In this document: piece by piece, positions 10,610 through 18,066 of the stretch
How the letters are laid out: each line of letters starts with the position of its first letter
Position numbering within the stretch: position 1 is the stretch's first letter
Source: Acidovorax sp. HDW3
Lineage (GTDB): Bacteria; Pseudomonadota; Gammaproteobacteria; Burkholderiales; Burkholderiaceae_C
Reading direction: 5' to 3'
Assembly: GCF_011303755.1 (NCBI RefSeq)
Contig: NZ_CP049885.1
Coordinates: 1,718,001 to 1,782,000, forward strand
DNA length: 64,000 bases
Position numbers and translations under genes: made by a program
Notes under the pieces: model-generated
Seen by the model: the letters and a program-made list of their open reading frames with translations, nothing else
Told to the model about the DNA's origin: nothing
The model's database searches: none

Positions 10610-10650
10610 GGCAGTCCTTTTTGATGGATGGGGGCGAGGGAACCCATGGA
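10610..10650 (-). promoter_or_regulatory. Probable preQ1-I riboswitch controlling yhhQ
   Basis: On the minus strand the leader reads stem ATGGG / CCCAT enclosing the loop TTC-CCT-C-GCC, then an A-rich tail CAAAAAGGA directly before the start codon. This matches preQ1-I architecture: P1, a loop starting UUC, a P2 pseudoknot between loop CCU and tail AGG, a specificity C right after P2, and the A-rich tail. The pseudoknot would bury the Shine-Dalgarno AAGGA, giving ligand-dependent translational repression. The downstream gene is a known client of this riboswitch class. No covariance model was run. Confidence 0.62.
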
Positions 10651-10713
10651 AGAAAACGCGGGCCGCAATTATAGGCGCGCGGGATATGCCACCCGGTAAA
10701 GATGCGCCAAATT

Positions 10714-10772
10714 TGAATCCAATCTGGCTGTAACGCTTGCTGGACAAGCGTGAGCCGCTCTCATTTTTGATG
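10714..10772. repeat. Dispersed palindromic element (intergenic copy)
   Basis: Arms TGGCTGTAACGCTTG and CAAGCGTGAGCCGCTCTCA, then TTTTTGATGCG, i.e. the same design with GTTACAGCC/GGCTCACGC variants. It lies just behind the LysR-type gene's stop. Confidence 0.68.
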
Positions 10773-10775
10773 CGC

Positions 10776-11669
10776 CTACCAGGGCGCACCGGCAAAGCGC
10801 TGCACCAAAAAATCCAGCAGCGCGCGCACTGCCGGCGCCAGGTGGCGGCGCGACGGGTAGAGCGCGTACACCGTGAGCTGCGGCGGCGTCCAGCCGGGCA
10901 GCAGCGCCTGCAGCGCGCCCGCCTGCAGCAGCGGCCGCACCAGGTAGGTGGGCTGCAGCGCGATGCCGGCGCCGGCCTGCGCCGCCGCCATCAGCACCAC
11001 GGCGTCGTTGGCGGTGAAGCGTGTGGGCACGCTCACCGCCTGCACGCCGGCCTGGGCGTGGGTGAAGCGCCATTCGCTGCGGCCAAAGTTGGCGTGGCCC
11101 AGGCAGCGGTGCGCCGCCAAGTCGGCCGGCTGTGCCGGGCACCCCATGCGCGCCAGGTAGGCGGGCGCGGCCACCAGCACCGATTCGCACCGGGCCAGGG
11201 GCCGCGCGATCAGGGCCGGATCGGGGTCGGCGCTGATGCGGATCGCCAGGTCGATGCGCTCGGCCACCAGGTTCACCGAACCATCGCCGACGTGCAAATC
11301 CACGTGCAGCTGCGGGTGCAGCGCCAGGAAGTCGCCCAGCGCCGCCGCGAGCTGCGCGTAGCCAAACGACAGGCTGCAGGTCAGCCGCAGCTGCCCGCGC
11401 AGCGCGCCATCGGCGGGGGCGGTGGCCTCCTCCACCTCCTGGGCAATGGCCAGCATCTGCAGGCAGCGGCGCAGGCACTGCTCGCCGGCGTCGGTCAGCG
11501 TCACACGGCGCGTGGTGCGCTGCAGCAGGCGCGCGCCCAGCCACTGCTCCAGGGCGGCGACGTAGCGCGTGACCATGGCGCGCGACAGGGCCAGGCGCGC
11601 GCTGGTGGCGGTGAAGCTGCCGGTCTGCGCCACATCGGCGAAGACGCGCATGGCGGTGAGGCGGTCCAT
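10776..11669 (-). CDS. LysR-family transcriptional regulator
   Basis: A 297-residue LysR regulator starting at the Met of MDRLTAMRVFADVAQTGSF (11669). The winged HTH is within residues 4-60 (SFTATSARLALSRAMVTRYV, LGARLLQRTTRRVTLTDAG), followed by the type 2 periplasmic-binding-like effector domain. It is divergent from the metallo-beta-lactamase-fold gene with 105 bases between starts. LysR regulators commonly control the divergent neighbour, so that gene is the likely target. The inducer is unknown. Confidence 0.9.
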   Translation of the reverse strand: MDRLTAMRVFADVAQTGSFTATSARLALSRAMVTRYVAALEQWLGARLLQRTTRRVTLTDAGEQCLRRCLQMLAIAQEVEEATAPADGALRGQLRLTCSLSFGYAQLAAALGDFLALHPQLHVDLHVGDGSVNLVAERIDLAIRISADPDPALIARPLARCESVLVAAPAYLARMGCPAQPADLAAHRCLGHANFGRSEWRFTHAQAGVQAVSVPTRFTANDAVVLMAAAQAGAGIALQPTYLVRPLLQAGALQALLPGWTPPQLTVYALYPSRRHLAPAVRALLDFLVQRFAGAPW

Positions 11670-11774
11670 GGTATTTGCGCAAATCAAGAAACAATCAAGC
11701 GCATTTTGAGGCGTTTATCTGCATCGTTTCAAGCAATAAAGTCCTGTCCATCGTTTTTCAACCGGATTTTTTTC

Positions 11775-12641
11775 ATGACTTTGCGCACCACCTTGCTCTG
11801 CACCACCCTCGCCCTGGCCTTCGGCGCCGCCCACGCCGCCGGGCCGCTGCAGCTGACGGTGTACAACGCCGGCGCCGGCAGCTTCCACGTCAATTCGGTG
11901 CTGCTGAGCGGCGAGAAGGAGGCGCTGGTGATCGACACCGGCTTCACGCGCGCCGACGCCTACCGCATCGCCGCCAACGTGCTCGACAGCGGCAAGACGC
12001 TCAGCACCATCTTGGTGAGCAACGCCGACCCGGATTACTACTTTGGCGCCGAGACGCTCCAGGCCCTGTTCCCGCAGGCCCGCGTGGTGGCCACGCCCGC
12101 CGTGCGCGAGAAAATCCAGGCCAAGATGGCCGGCAAGCTGGCCTTCTGGGGCCCCAAAATGGGCGCAAACGCCCCCGTGCGGCCCGTGCTGCCCGAGGCC
12201 CTGGCGGGCACCACGCTCACCGTGGATGGCCAGGCCGTGGAGCTGCGCGGCACCACCGGGCCGCTGGCGCACCGCCCCTACGTGTGGGTGCCATCGCTGC
12301 ACGCCATCGTCGGCAACGTGGCGCTGTTCGGCCACATGCACGTGTGGACGGCCGACACGCAAAAGCCCGCCGAGCGCCAGGCCTGGATCGCCCAGCTCGA
12401 CGACATGAAGGCCCTGCAGCCGCGCGTGGTGGTGCCGGGCCACATGGCCGCCGGCACAGCCACCGACGCCGGGGTGATCGACTTCACGCGCGGCTACCTG
12501 GTGAAGTTCGAGGCGGCGCTGCAGCAGTCGCCAGACAGCGCAGGCGTCATCCAGACCCTGCGCGCGGCCTACCCGCAGCTCGGCGAGAGCAGCACGCTCG
12601 ACCTGGGCGCCAAGGTGAACAAGGGCGAGATGGCCTGGTGA
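11775..12641 (+). CDS. Exported metallo-beta-lactamase-fold protein with altered metal motif
   Basis: A 288-residue protein with a signal peptide (MTLRTTLLCTTLALAFGAAHA). The beta-lactamase-fold strand order is visible: NAGAGSFHVNSVLLSGEKEA, VIDTGFTRADAYR, ILVSNADPDYYFG, and late VVVPGHMAAG. The family's zinc motif HxHxDH is replaced by NADPDY: only the Asp remains, while the two leading His and the final His are lost. The His in GHM is present. It may therefore not be a standard metallohydrolase. It is divergently arranged with a LysR gene that probably regulates it. Confidence 0.78.
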   Translation: MTLRTTLLCTTLALAFGAAHAAGPLQLTVYNAGAGSFHVNSVLLSGEKEALVIDTGFTRADAYRIAANVLDSGKTLSTILVSNADPDYYFGAETLQALFPQARVVATPAVREKIQAKMAGKLAFWGPKMGANAPVRPVLPEALAGTTLTVDGQAVELRGTTGPLAHRPYVWVPSLHAIVGNVALFGHMHVWTADTQKPAERQAWIAQLDDMKALQPRVVVPGHMAAGTATDAGVIDFTRGYLVKFEAALQQSPDSAGVIQTLRAAYPQLGESSTLDLGAKVNKGEMAW

Positions 12642-12686
12642 TTTTTGAGCGTTCTTGCCTGATTGGCGACATGCCTGAGCCATACC

Positions 12687-12781
12687 CCGTTCGCCCTGAG
12701 CTTGGCCTGTCCTGAGCTTGCCGAAGGGTCGAAGGGCAAGCTCGGGCAGTGCCCTGGCTTCGACAAGCTCAGCCCGAACGG
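12687..12781. repeat. REP-like inverted repeat
   Basis: CCGTTCGCCCTGAGCTTG at the left pairs with CAAGCTCAGCCCGAACGG at the right; inside, CCGAAGGGTCGAAGGGCA and GCCCTGGCTTCGACAAGC are further related arms. I recognise the sequence type (CTTCGACAAGCTCAG) as the intergenic repeat common in Burkholderiales. No gene lies in 12,642-12,893. Confidence 0.8.
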
Positions 12782-12818
12782 ATGGGGGAAAGAGTCTGAG
12801 GCAAGTCGCTAATCAGGC

Positions 12819-12867
12819 GTTTTTGGGCTCTAGCGCTTGCCAGTCAAGCGCTAGCAGCTATCAAAAA
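12819..12867. repeat. Dispersed palindromic element (best intergenic copy)
   Basis: GGCTCTAGCGCTTG CCAGT CAAGCGCTAGCAGC with TTTTT and ATCAAAAAA flanks. The inner arms CTAGCGCTTG / CAAGCGCTAG pair perfectly. It is at the 3' side of murB. Confidence 0.82.
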
Positions 12868-12893
12868 AGAAGCAAAACCAAAGCCCGAAGCCG

Positions 12894-13970
12894 CTACAGC
12901 ACCACCGGCTCGGGTTCGAGCCGGATGCCAAAGCGCTCGTACACGCTGGTCTGTATCGCCTTGGCCAGGGTCATGACCTCGCCGCCGGTGACGCTGTCTT
13001 CGGGCGTGCCCCGGTTCACCAGCACCAGCGCCTGCTTGTCGTACACGCCGGCGCGGCCCACGGTCTTGCCCTTCCAGCCGCAGGCGTCGATCAGCCAGCC
13101 GGCGGCGAGCTTGATGGAGCCGTCGGCCAGCGGGTAGTGCACGATCTTGGGCTCGCGCGCGATGATGTCCTGGCATTGCTCGGGCGTCACCGTCGGGTTC
13201 TTGAAGAAGCTGCCGGCGTTGCCGATCAGCGCCGGGTCGGGCAGCTTGGCACGGCGGATGGCGCACACCCAGTCAAAAATCTGCTGCGCCGTGGGCGCGG
13301 CCACGCCCTCTTCCTGGCGTTTGCGCTCCAGGTCGAGGTAGCCGAGCTCCGGGCGCCAGTCCTTGCGCAGCCACAGCCGCACATGGGTGATGACGGCGCG
13401 CCCGGCCAGCCCCATGCCCCGGGGCAGGCCCGACCCCTCGTGCGCGGCCAGGGGGGCAGCGTGCTTGAACACCGAATCGCGGTAGCCAAAGGCGCATTGC
13501 GCGGCGTCGAGGGTGAAGGGCTGGCCGCTGGCAAAGTCCACTGCCACCAAGGAATGGAAACGGTCTTGCAGCTCGACGCCGTAGGCGCCGATGTTTTGCA
13601 CCGGCGCCGCGCCCACGGTGCCGGGGATGAGCGCCAGGTTCTCCAGCCCGGGCCAGCCCTGCTGCAGCGTCCAGGCCACCAGGTCGTGCCAGCGCTCGCC
13701 GGCGCCGGCCTCGATCAGCCAGCCGCGCTCGGTTTCTTCGAGCAGGCGCATTCCGGGGATTTCCATCTTCAGCACCACGGGCTTGACGTCGCCAGTGAGC
13801 ACAATATTGCTGCCCCCGCCGAGCACGAACAGCGGCTGCGCCCCCAGGCGCTGGTCGGCCAGCAGCGCGTGCAGGCCCTGGGCGCTGCGCACGCGCACCA
13901 GGGTATGCGCGCGCGCGGCAATGCCAAAGCTGTTGTAACTTTGAAGGGGAACGTTTTTCTCGACTAACAT
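12894..13970 (-). CDS. murB: UDP-N-acetylenolpyruvoylglucosamine reductase MurB
   Basis: A 358-residue type I MurB, which reduces enolpyruvyl-UDP-GlcNAc to UDP-MurNAc with NADPH and FAD. FAD-binding segments are [34 protein letters not shown]; catalytic residues appear in FGYRDSVFK (Arg), NAGSFFKNP (Ser general acid) and the terminal EPEPVVL (Glu). I used the ATG at 13970 ([10 protein letters not shown]); an ATG three codons upstream (13979) is equally possible. It is divergent from yajQ. Confidence 0.93.
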   Translation of the reverse strand: MLVEKNVPLQSYNSFGIAARAHTLVRVRSAQGLHALLADQRLGAQPLFVLGGGSNIVLTGDVKPVVLKMEIPGMRLLEETERGWLIEAGAGERWHDLVAWTLQQGWPGLENLALIPGTVGAAPVQNIGAYGVELQDRFHSLVAVDFASGQPFTLDAAQCAFGYRDSVFKHAAPLAAHEGSGLPRGMGLAGRAVITHVRLWLRKDWRPELGYLDLERKRQEEGVAAPTAQQIFDWVCAIRRAKLPDPALIGNAGSFFKNPTVTPEQCQDIIAREPKIVHYPLADGSIKLAAGWLIDACGWKGKTVGRAGVYDKQALVLVNRGTPEDSVTGGEVMTLAKAIQTSVYERFGIRLEPEPVVL

Positions 13971-14034
13971 CGCCCGCATTGTCGCACCCACCCCCAGCGG
14001 GTGCGGGTTTGTACCAGGACACCCGAGTATTGCC

Positions 14035-14520
14035 ATGCCTTCTTTTGATACCGTTTGCGAAGCCAATTTTGTCGAAGTGAAAAACGCGGTGGAAAACACC
14101 GCCAAAGAGATCGGTACGCGCTTTGACTTCAAGGGCACCAGCGCCGCCATCGAACTCAAGGACAAGGAAATCACCCTGTTTGGCGACGCCGATTTTCAGC
14201 TGCAGCAGGTCGAAGACATCTTGCGCGGCAAGCTCACCAAGCGCAGCGTGGACGTGCGCTTTTTGGACGTGCAAAAGCCGCAAAAAATCGGCGGCGACAA
14301 GCTCAAGCAGGCGGTCAAGGTCAAGAACGGCATCGAGTCCGAGCTGGCGAAAAAAATCCAGAAACTGATGAAGGAAAGCAAGCTCAAGGTGCAAGCTGCC
14401 ATCCAGGAGGACAAGGTACGCGTGAGCGGTGCCAAGCGCGACGACCTGCAGGCCGCCATGGCCCTGATCCGCAAGGAGATCGACGACACCCCGCTGTCGT
14501 TCGACAACTTCCGCGACTAA
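14035..14520 (+). CDS. yajQ: YajQ-family nucleotide-binding protein
   Basis: A 161-residue YajQ/UPF0234 protein: [34 protein letters not shown], and the C-terminal [19 protein letters not shown] with SFDNFRD at the end. Family members are two-lobed ferredoxin-like proteins that bind nucleotides and, in Xanthomonas, cyclic di-GMP with effects on transcription. The next gene, an HD-GYP-like protein, is 14 bases downstream, so the two probably share a transcript; a link to cyclic di-GMP is inference. Confidence 0.9.
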   Translation: MPSFDTVCEANFVEVKNAVENTAKEIGTRFDFKGTSAAIELKDKEITLFGDADFQLQQVEDILRGKLTKRSVDVRFLDVQKPQKIGGDKLKQAVKVKNGIESELAKKIQKLMKESKLKVQAAIQEDKVRVSGAKRDDLQAAMALIRKEIDDTPLSFDNFRD

Positions 14521-14534
14521 GCCCCCACCGCACC

Positions 14535-15554
14535 ATGGCAGCGCCCGCACACGACGGCCAGCTCGAAGACCAGTACGAGGATTTGCTCGGGCTGTGGTCA
14601 GACCTGGAATCGGCGCTGTCGGCGCTGCTGGCGCGGCCCATGCAAACGCAGGACTTTGTCGCCAAAGTGGGCCAGCTCGACCGCTGGCTGCAGGACCTGG
14701 TGGCGCACGACACCGACGCCGCGCTCTACCTGATGTTCCAGCTCGCCTCGACCTCGACGGTGGGCTACAGCGCCTCGCACGCCCTGGTCTGCGGCACGCT
14801 GTGCCACATCGTGGCGCAGGATTTGCAGCTGCCCGCGCCCGAGCGCGACAGCCTGGTGCACGCTGCCCTCACCATGAACATCGCCATGACCGCGCTGCAA
14901 GACCTGCTGGCCGGCCAGCGCGAACGCCCCAGCGCAGCGCAGCAAGAGGCCATCCGCAGCCACCCGCGCGAAGGCCAGTTGCTGCTCTCGCGCCTGTTCG
15001 TGCAAGACGAGCTGTGGCTGGACGTGGTCGGCCAGCACCACGCGCCGCTGCCCGAGCGCGAGCCGCTGGCGCAGCTGCCGGCAGCCGACCGGCTCACGCG
15101 CATTCTTGGCACCATCGACCGCTACGCCGCCATGATCAGCCCGCGCAAATCGCGCGAAGGGCGCAGCGCCACCGATTCGGTGCGCGCCATCGTCGGCCAG
15201 GAAGACACGCTGCGCGAGGAAGTGAGCTACGCCCTGGTGCGCGCCGTCGGCCTGTGCCCGCCGGGCACCTTTGTGCGCCTGGACAACGGCGACACCGCTG
15301 TCGTCCTGCGCCGCAGCAACAAGGCCAACCAGCCGCTGGTGGCGAGCATTCTGGACGCCAAGGGCACGCCGCGCCCCGAACCGCGTCTGCACCAGACCAG
15401 CCTGGGAAAACCGCGCGTGCAATCGGCATTGGCGCATGGCGCCGTCACCGCCGAGGCCAATCACCGCACCATGGTGCGCCTGGGCCTGTACGCCGCGCGC
15501 CACAGCCAGCAGCAGCTGCGCAGCATGGTCACCATGCCGGGCACGCTGCACTGA
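14535..15554 (+). CDS. HD-GYP-like domain protein, catalytically degenerate
   Basis: A 339-residue protein whose middle part follows the helical order of HD-GYP domains (YSASHALVCGTL, HAALTMNIAM, SHPREGQLLL, GQHHAPLPEREP, ADRLTRILGTIDRYAAM). The HD pair is replaced (LLHDIG position reads ALTMNIAM) and GYP is absent, so phosphodiesterase activity is unlikely. It could be a binding or scaffold protein. No signal peptide or membrane segment is seen. It follows yajQ closely. Confidence 0.72.
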   Translation: MAAPAHDGQLEDQYEDLLGLWSDLESALSALLARPMQTQDFVAKVGQLDRWLQDLVAHDTDAALYLMFQLASTSTVGYSASHALVCGTLCHIVAQDLQLPAPERDSLVHAALTMNIAMTALQDLLAGQRERPSAAQQEAIRSHPREGQLLLSRLFVQDELWLDVVGQHHAPLPEREPLAQLPAADRLTRILGTIDRYAAMISPRKSREGRSATDSVRAIVGQEDTLREEVSYALVRAVGLCPPGTFVRLDNGDTAVVLRRSNKANQPLVASILDAKGTPRPEPRLHQTSLGKPRVQSALAHGAVTAEANHRTMVRLGLYAARHSQQQLRSMVTMPGTLH

Positions 15555-15591
15555 CGGCCCGGCAAGCACCGGCCCTACTGATCTGCCCTTT

Positions 15592-16290
15592 TCAGCGGCG
15601 CTTTTTAGCGGCGCTTTTTTTCTTCGCCACCGGCGCCGGTGCGGCCGGCGCTGGCGGCGTTTTTTTGCCGCCCACCTTGGATTCCTTGCCCTGCAGCAGG
15701 CGCTGGATGTTTTCCTGGTGGCGCCAGGCGAGCAGGCCCGCCATTACCGCCATCACCAGGGCCATGGGCGCATTGGCAAACCACAGCAAGCCACTGGCGA
15801 GCAGGTAAATGACCGGCGCCAGCGCCGCCGCCACCAGCGAGGCCAGCGAGGAGTAGCGCGTGGCCAGAACCACCGCCAGCCACACCAGGCCCGCCGCCAG
15901 CCCGAGCCAGCCGCTAAAGCCCAGCAGCACGCCCAGCGCCGTAGCCACGCCCTTGCCGCCGACAAAGCGGAAAAACACCGGCCACAGATGGCCCAGGAAC
16001 GCTGCCATGCCAACGAGCGCGGCCGTGCCCTCCTCCAGGCCGTAGGGCTGGCCCCAGGCCAGCACCAGCACCACGGGCACCCAGCCCTTGACGGCATCGA
16101 GCAGCAGCGTCACCGCTGCCGCCGCCTTCGAGCCCGAGCGCAGCACGTTCGTAGCGCCGGGATTTTTGCTGCCGTAGGTGCGCGGGTCGGACAGGCCCAT
16201 GGCCCGACTGACGATGACGGCAAACGAGAGCGAGCCGAGCAGATACGCCGCCACGGTGGCGAGCAGGGGGTAGAAAAAAGAGGCGGTCAA
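15592..16290 (-). CDS. plsY: Acyl-phosphate:glycerol-3-phosphate acyltransferase PlsY
   Basis: A 232-residue inner-membrane enzyme that acylates glycerol-3-phosphate using acyl-phosphate from PlsX. The three conserved motifs are visible: LLGSLSFAVIVSRAMGLSDP with SKNPGATNVLRSGSK, then HLWPVFFRFVGGKGVATALG, and the later membrane segments. The C-terminus is an Ala/Pro/Lys-rich tail (KKTPPAPAAPAP...KKRR), longer than in E. coli PlsY and presumably cytoplasmic. Confidence 0.93.
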   Translation of the reverse strand: MTASFFYPLLATVAAYLLGSLSFAVIVSRAMGLSDPRTYGSKNPGATNVLRSGSKAAAAVTLLLDAVKGWVPVVLVLAWGQPYGLEEGTAALVGMAAFLGHLWPVFFRFVGGKGVATALGVLLGFSGWLGLAAGLVWLAVVLATRYSSLASLVAAALAPVIYLLASGLLWFANAPMALVMAVMAGLLAWRHQENIQRLLQGKESKVGGKKTPPAPAAPAPVAKKKSAAKKRR

Positions 16291-16324
16291 CGCAGTGTTC
16301 CTGGCCAGTCAATCAAAGAGGGCG

Positions 16325-16819
16325 CTATTCTGCCAGCGCGCACTGCACCGGCTTGGCCGCCAGCAGCTGCAGGCACACCCGGGGGTCGAGCTGCAGCAAA
16401 AAGCCGCGCCGCCCGCCGTTGATGGCGATGCGCGGCAGCGCCAGGATGCTCTCTTCGATGTACACCGGCATATCGCGGCGCGTACCAAAGGGCGAGGTGC
16501 CGCCCACCAGGTAACCGCTGTGGCGATTGGCCACCTCGGGCTGGCAGGGCACGACGCTCTTGGCGCCGATCTGGCGCGCCAGGTTCTTGGTGGAAACCTT
16601 GCAGTCGCCGTGCATGAGCACGATCAGCGGCTTGGCGTCCTGGTCCTGCATGACCAGGGTTTTGACCACCATGTGCTCGTCAAACCCGAGCTGGCGGGCG
16701 GATTCTGCCGTGCCGCCATGCTCGACGTAGTCGTAGGGGTGCTCGGTAAAGGCTACGCCCTGCTGGCGCAGCAACAGGGTGGCCGGGGTTTCGCTGACGT
16801 GGGAAGTCTTTTTTGCCAT
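16325..16819 (-). CDS. ybaK: Cys-tRNA(Pro) deacylase YbaK
   Basis: A 164-residue YbaK-type trans-editing protein that hydrolyses Cys mischarged on tRNA-Pro. Family marks are [31 protein letters not shown], the catalytic Lys region, and [20 protein letters not shown]. The start at 16819 ([11 protein letters not shown]) fits the family's short N-terminus. It is divergent from prfB. Confidence 0.92.
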   Translation of the reverse strand: MAKKTSHVSETPATLLLRQQGVAFTEHPYDYVEHGGTAESARQLGFDEHMVVKTLVMQDQDAKPLIVLMHGDCKVSTKNLARQIGAKSVVPCQPEVANRHSGYLVGGTSPFGTRRDMPVYIEESILALPRIAINGGRRGFLLQLDPRVCLQLLAAKPVQCALAE

Positions 16820-16934
16820 GGCTAAAAATGGTAGCGACAAATCACAGGGGGATATTCATCCGCGCGGGGGCAGGCATCCGTCCCATGAGAAAATCGCCGG
16901 TTATTTCGCCCAAAACACACAGGACACCCGCACC

Positions 16935-18039
16935 ATGGAAGCAGAACGCATCAACCAAATCGGCAACACCCTCCAGGACTTGGCCACGCGCACGGCCGAG
17001 TTACGGAGGTATCTTTGACTACGATGCCAAGTACGAACGCCTGCGCACCGTCAACGCTTCGCTAGAAGACCCCGCCGTCTGGAACGACCCCAAAAAAGCC
17101 CAGGAGCTGGGCAAAGAACAAAAGTCGCTCAGCAGCGTGGTCGTGACGCTGCAAAAGCTCACCGCTGAGCTGGCCGACAACGCCGAGCTCTACGAGATGA
17201 GCCGCGAGGAAGACGACGAGGCCGGCCTCGTCACCATCGAAGGCGAGACCGCCAAGCTGCTGCCGCTGATCGAGGAGCTGGAATTCCGTCGCATGTTCAG
17301 CCAGGAGGCCGACCCGCTCAACTGCTTTGTCGATATCCAGGCCGGCGCTGGCGGCACCGAGGCCTGCGACTGGGCCAGCATGTTGCTGCGCCAGTACCTG
17401 AAATACGCCGAACGCAAGGGCTTCAAAGCCACGGTGGAAGAAGAAACCGCCGGTGATGTGGCGGGTATCAAAAGCGCCACCATCAAGATCGAAGGCGAAT
17501 ACGCCTACGGCCTGCTGCGCACCGAAACCGGCGTGCACCGCCTGGTACGCAAGAGCCCGTTCGACAGCTCTGGCGGGCGCCACACCAGCTTTGCCTCACT
17601 GTTTGTTTACCCCGAGATCGACGATTCGATCGAGATCAACATCAACCCGTCGGACGTGCGCACCGACACCTACCGCGCATCGGGCGCGGGCGGCCAGCAC
17701 ATCAACAAGACCGACTCGGCCGTGCGCCTGACGCACATCCCCACCGGCATCGTCGTGCAGTGCCAGGATGGGCGCAGCCAACATTCCAACCGAGACGTCG
17801 CCTGGCAGCGCCTGCGCTCGCGCCTGTACGACTTCGAGATGCGCAAACGCATGGAAGAGCAGCAAAAGCTCGAAGACACCAAGACCGATGTCGGCTGGGG
17901 CCACCAGATTCGCAGCTACGTGCTCGACAACAGCCGCATCAAGGATTTGCGCACCAACGTCGAAGTCTCGGCCACACAAAAAGTGCTGGACGGCGACCTG
18001 GACGTGTTCATCGAAGCCTCCCTCAAGCAAGGCGTGTAA
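16935..18039 (+). CDS. prfB: Peptide chain release factor 2, programmed +1 frameshift
   Basis: RF2 recognises UGA and UAA. The first frame (16935-17018) encodes 27 residues ending ELRRYL followed by TGA; reading then continues one base later at GAC (17017), giving 367 residues in total. The shift site CTT TGA C is preceded by the internal Shine-Dalgarno-like GGAGGT at 17005-17010, the classical autoregulatory arrangement. The body shows the anticodon-mimic [17 protein letters not shown] and the catalytic [15 protein letters not shown]. pepN follows 27 bases downstream. Confidence 0.97.
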
Positions 18040-18066
18040 GCACGCGCCCCACCGAAAGCCCAAGCC

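Noticed and set aside
16981..17020. TGA early in prfB as a disabling frameshift
   Set aside because: It is the conserved programmed +1 shift site (CTT TGA C with upstream GGAGGT).
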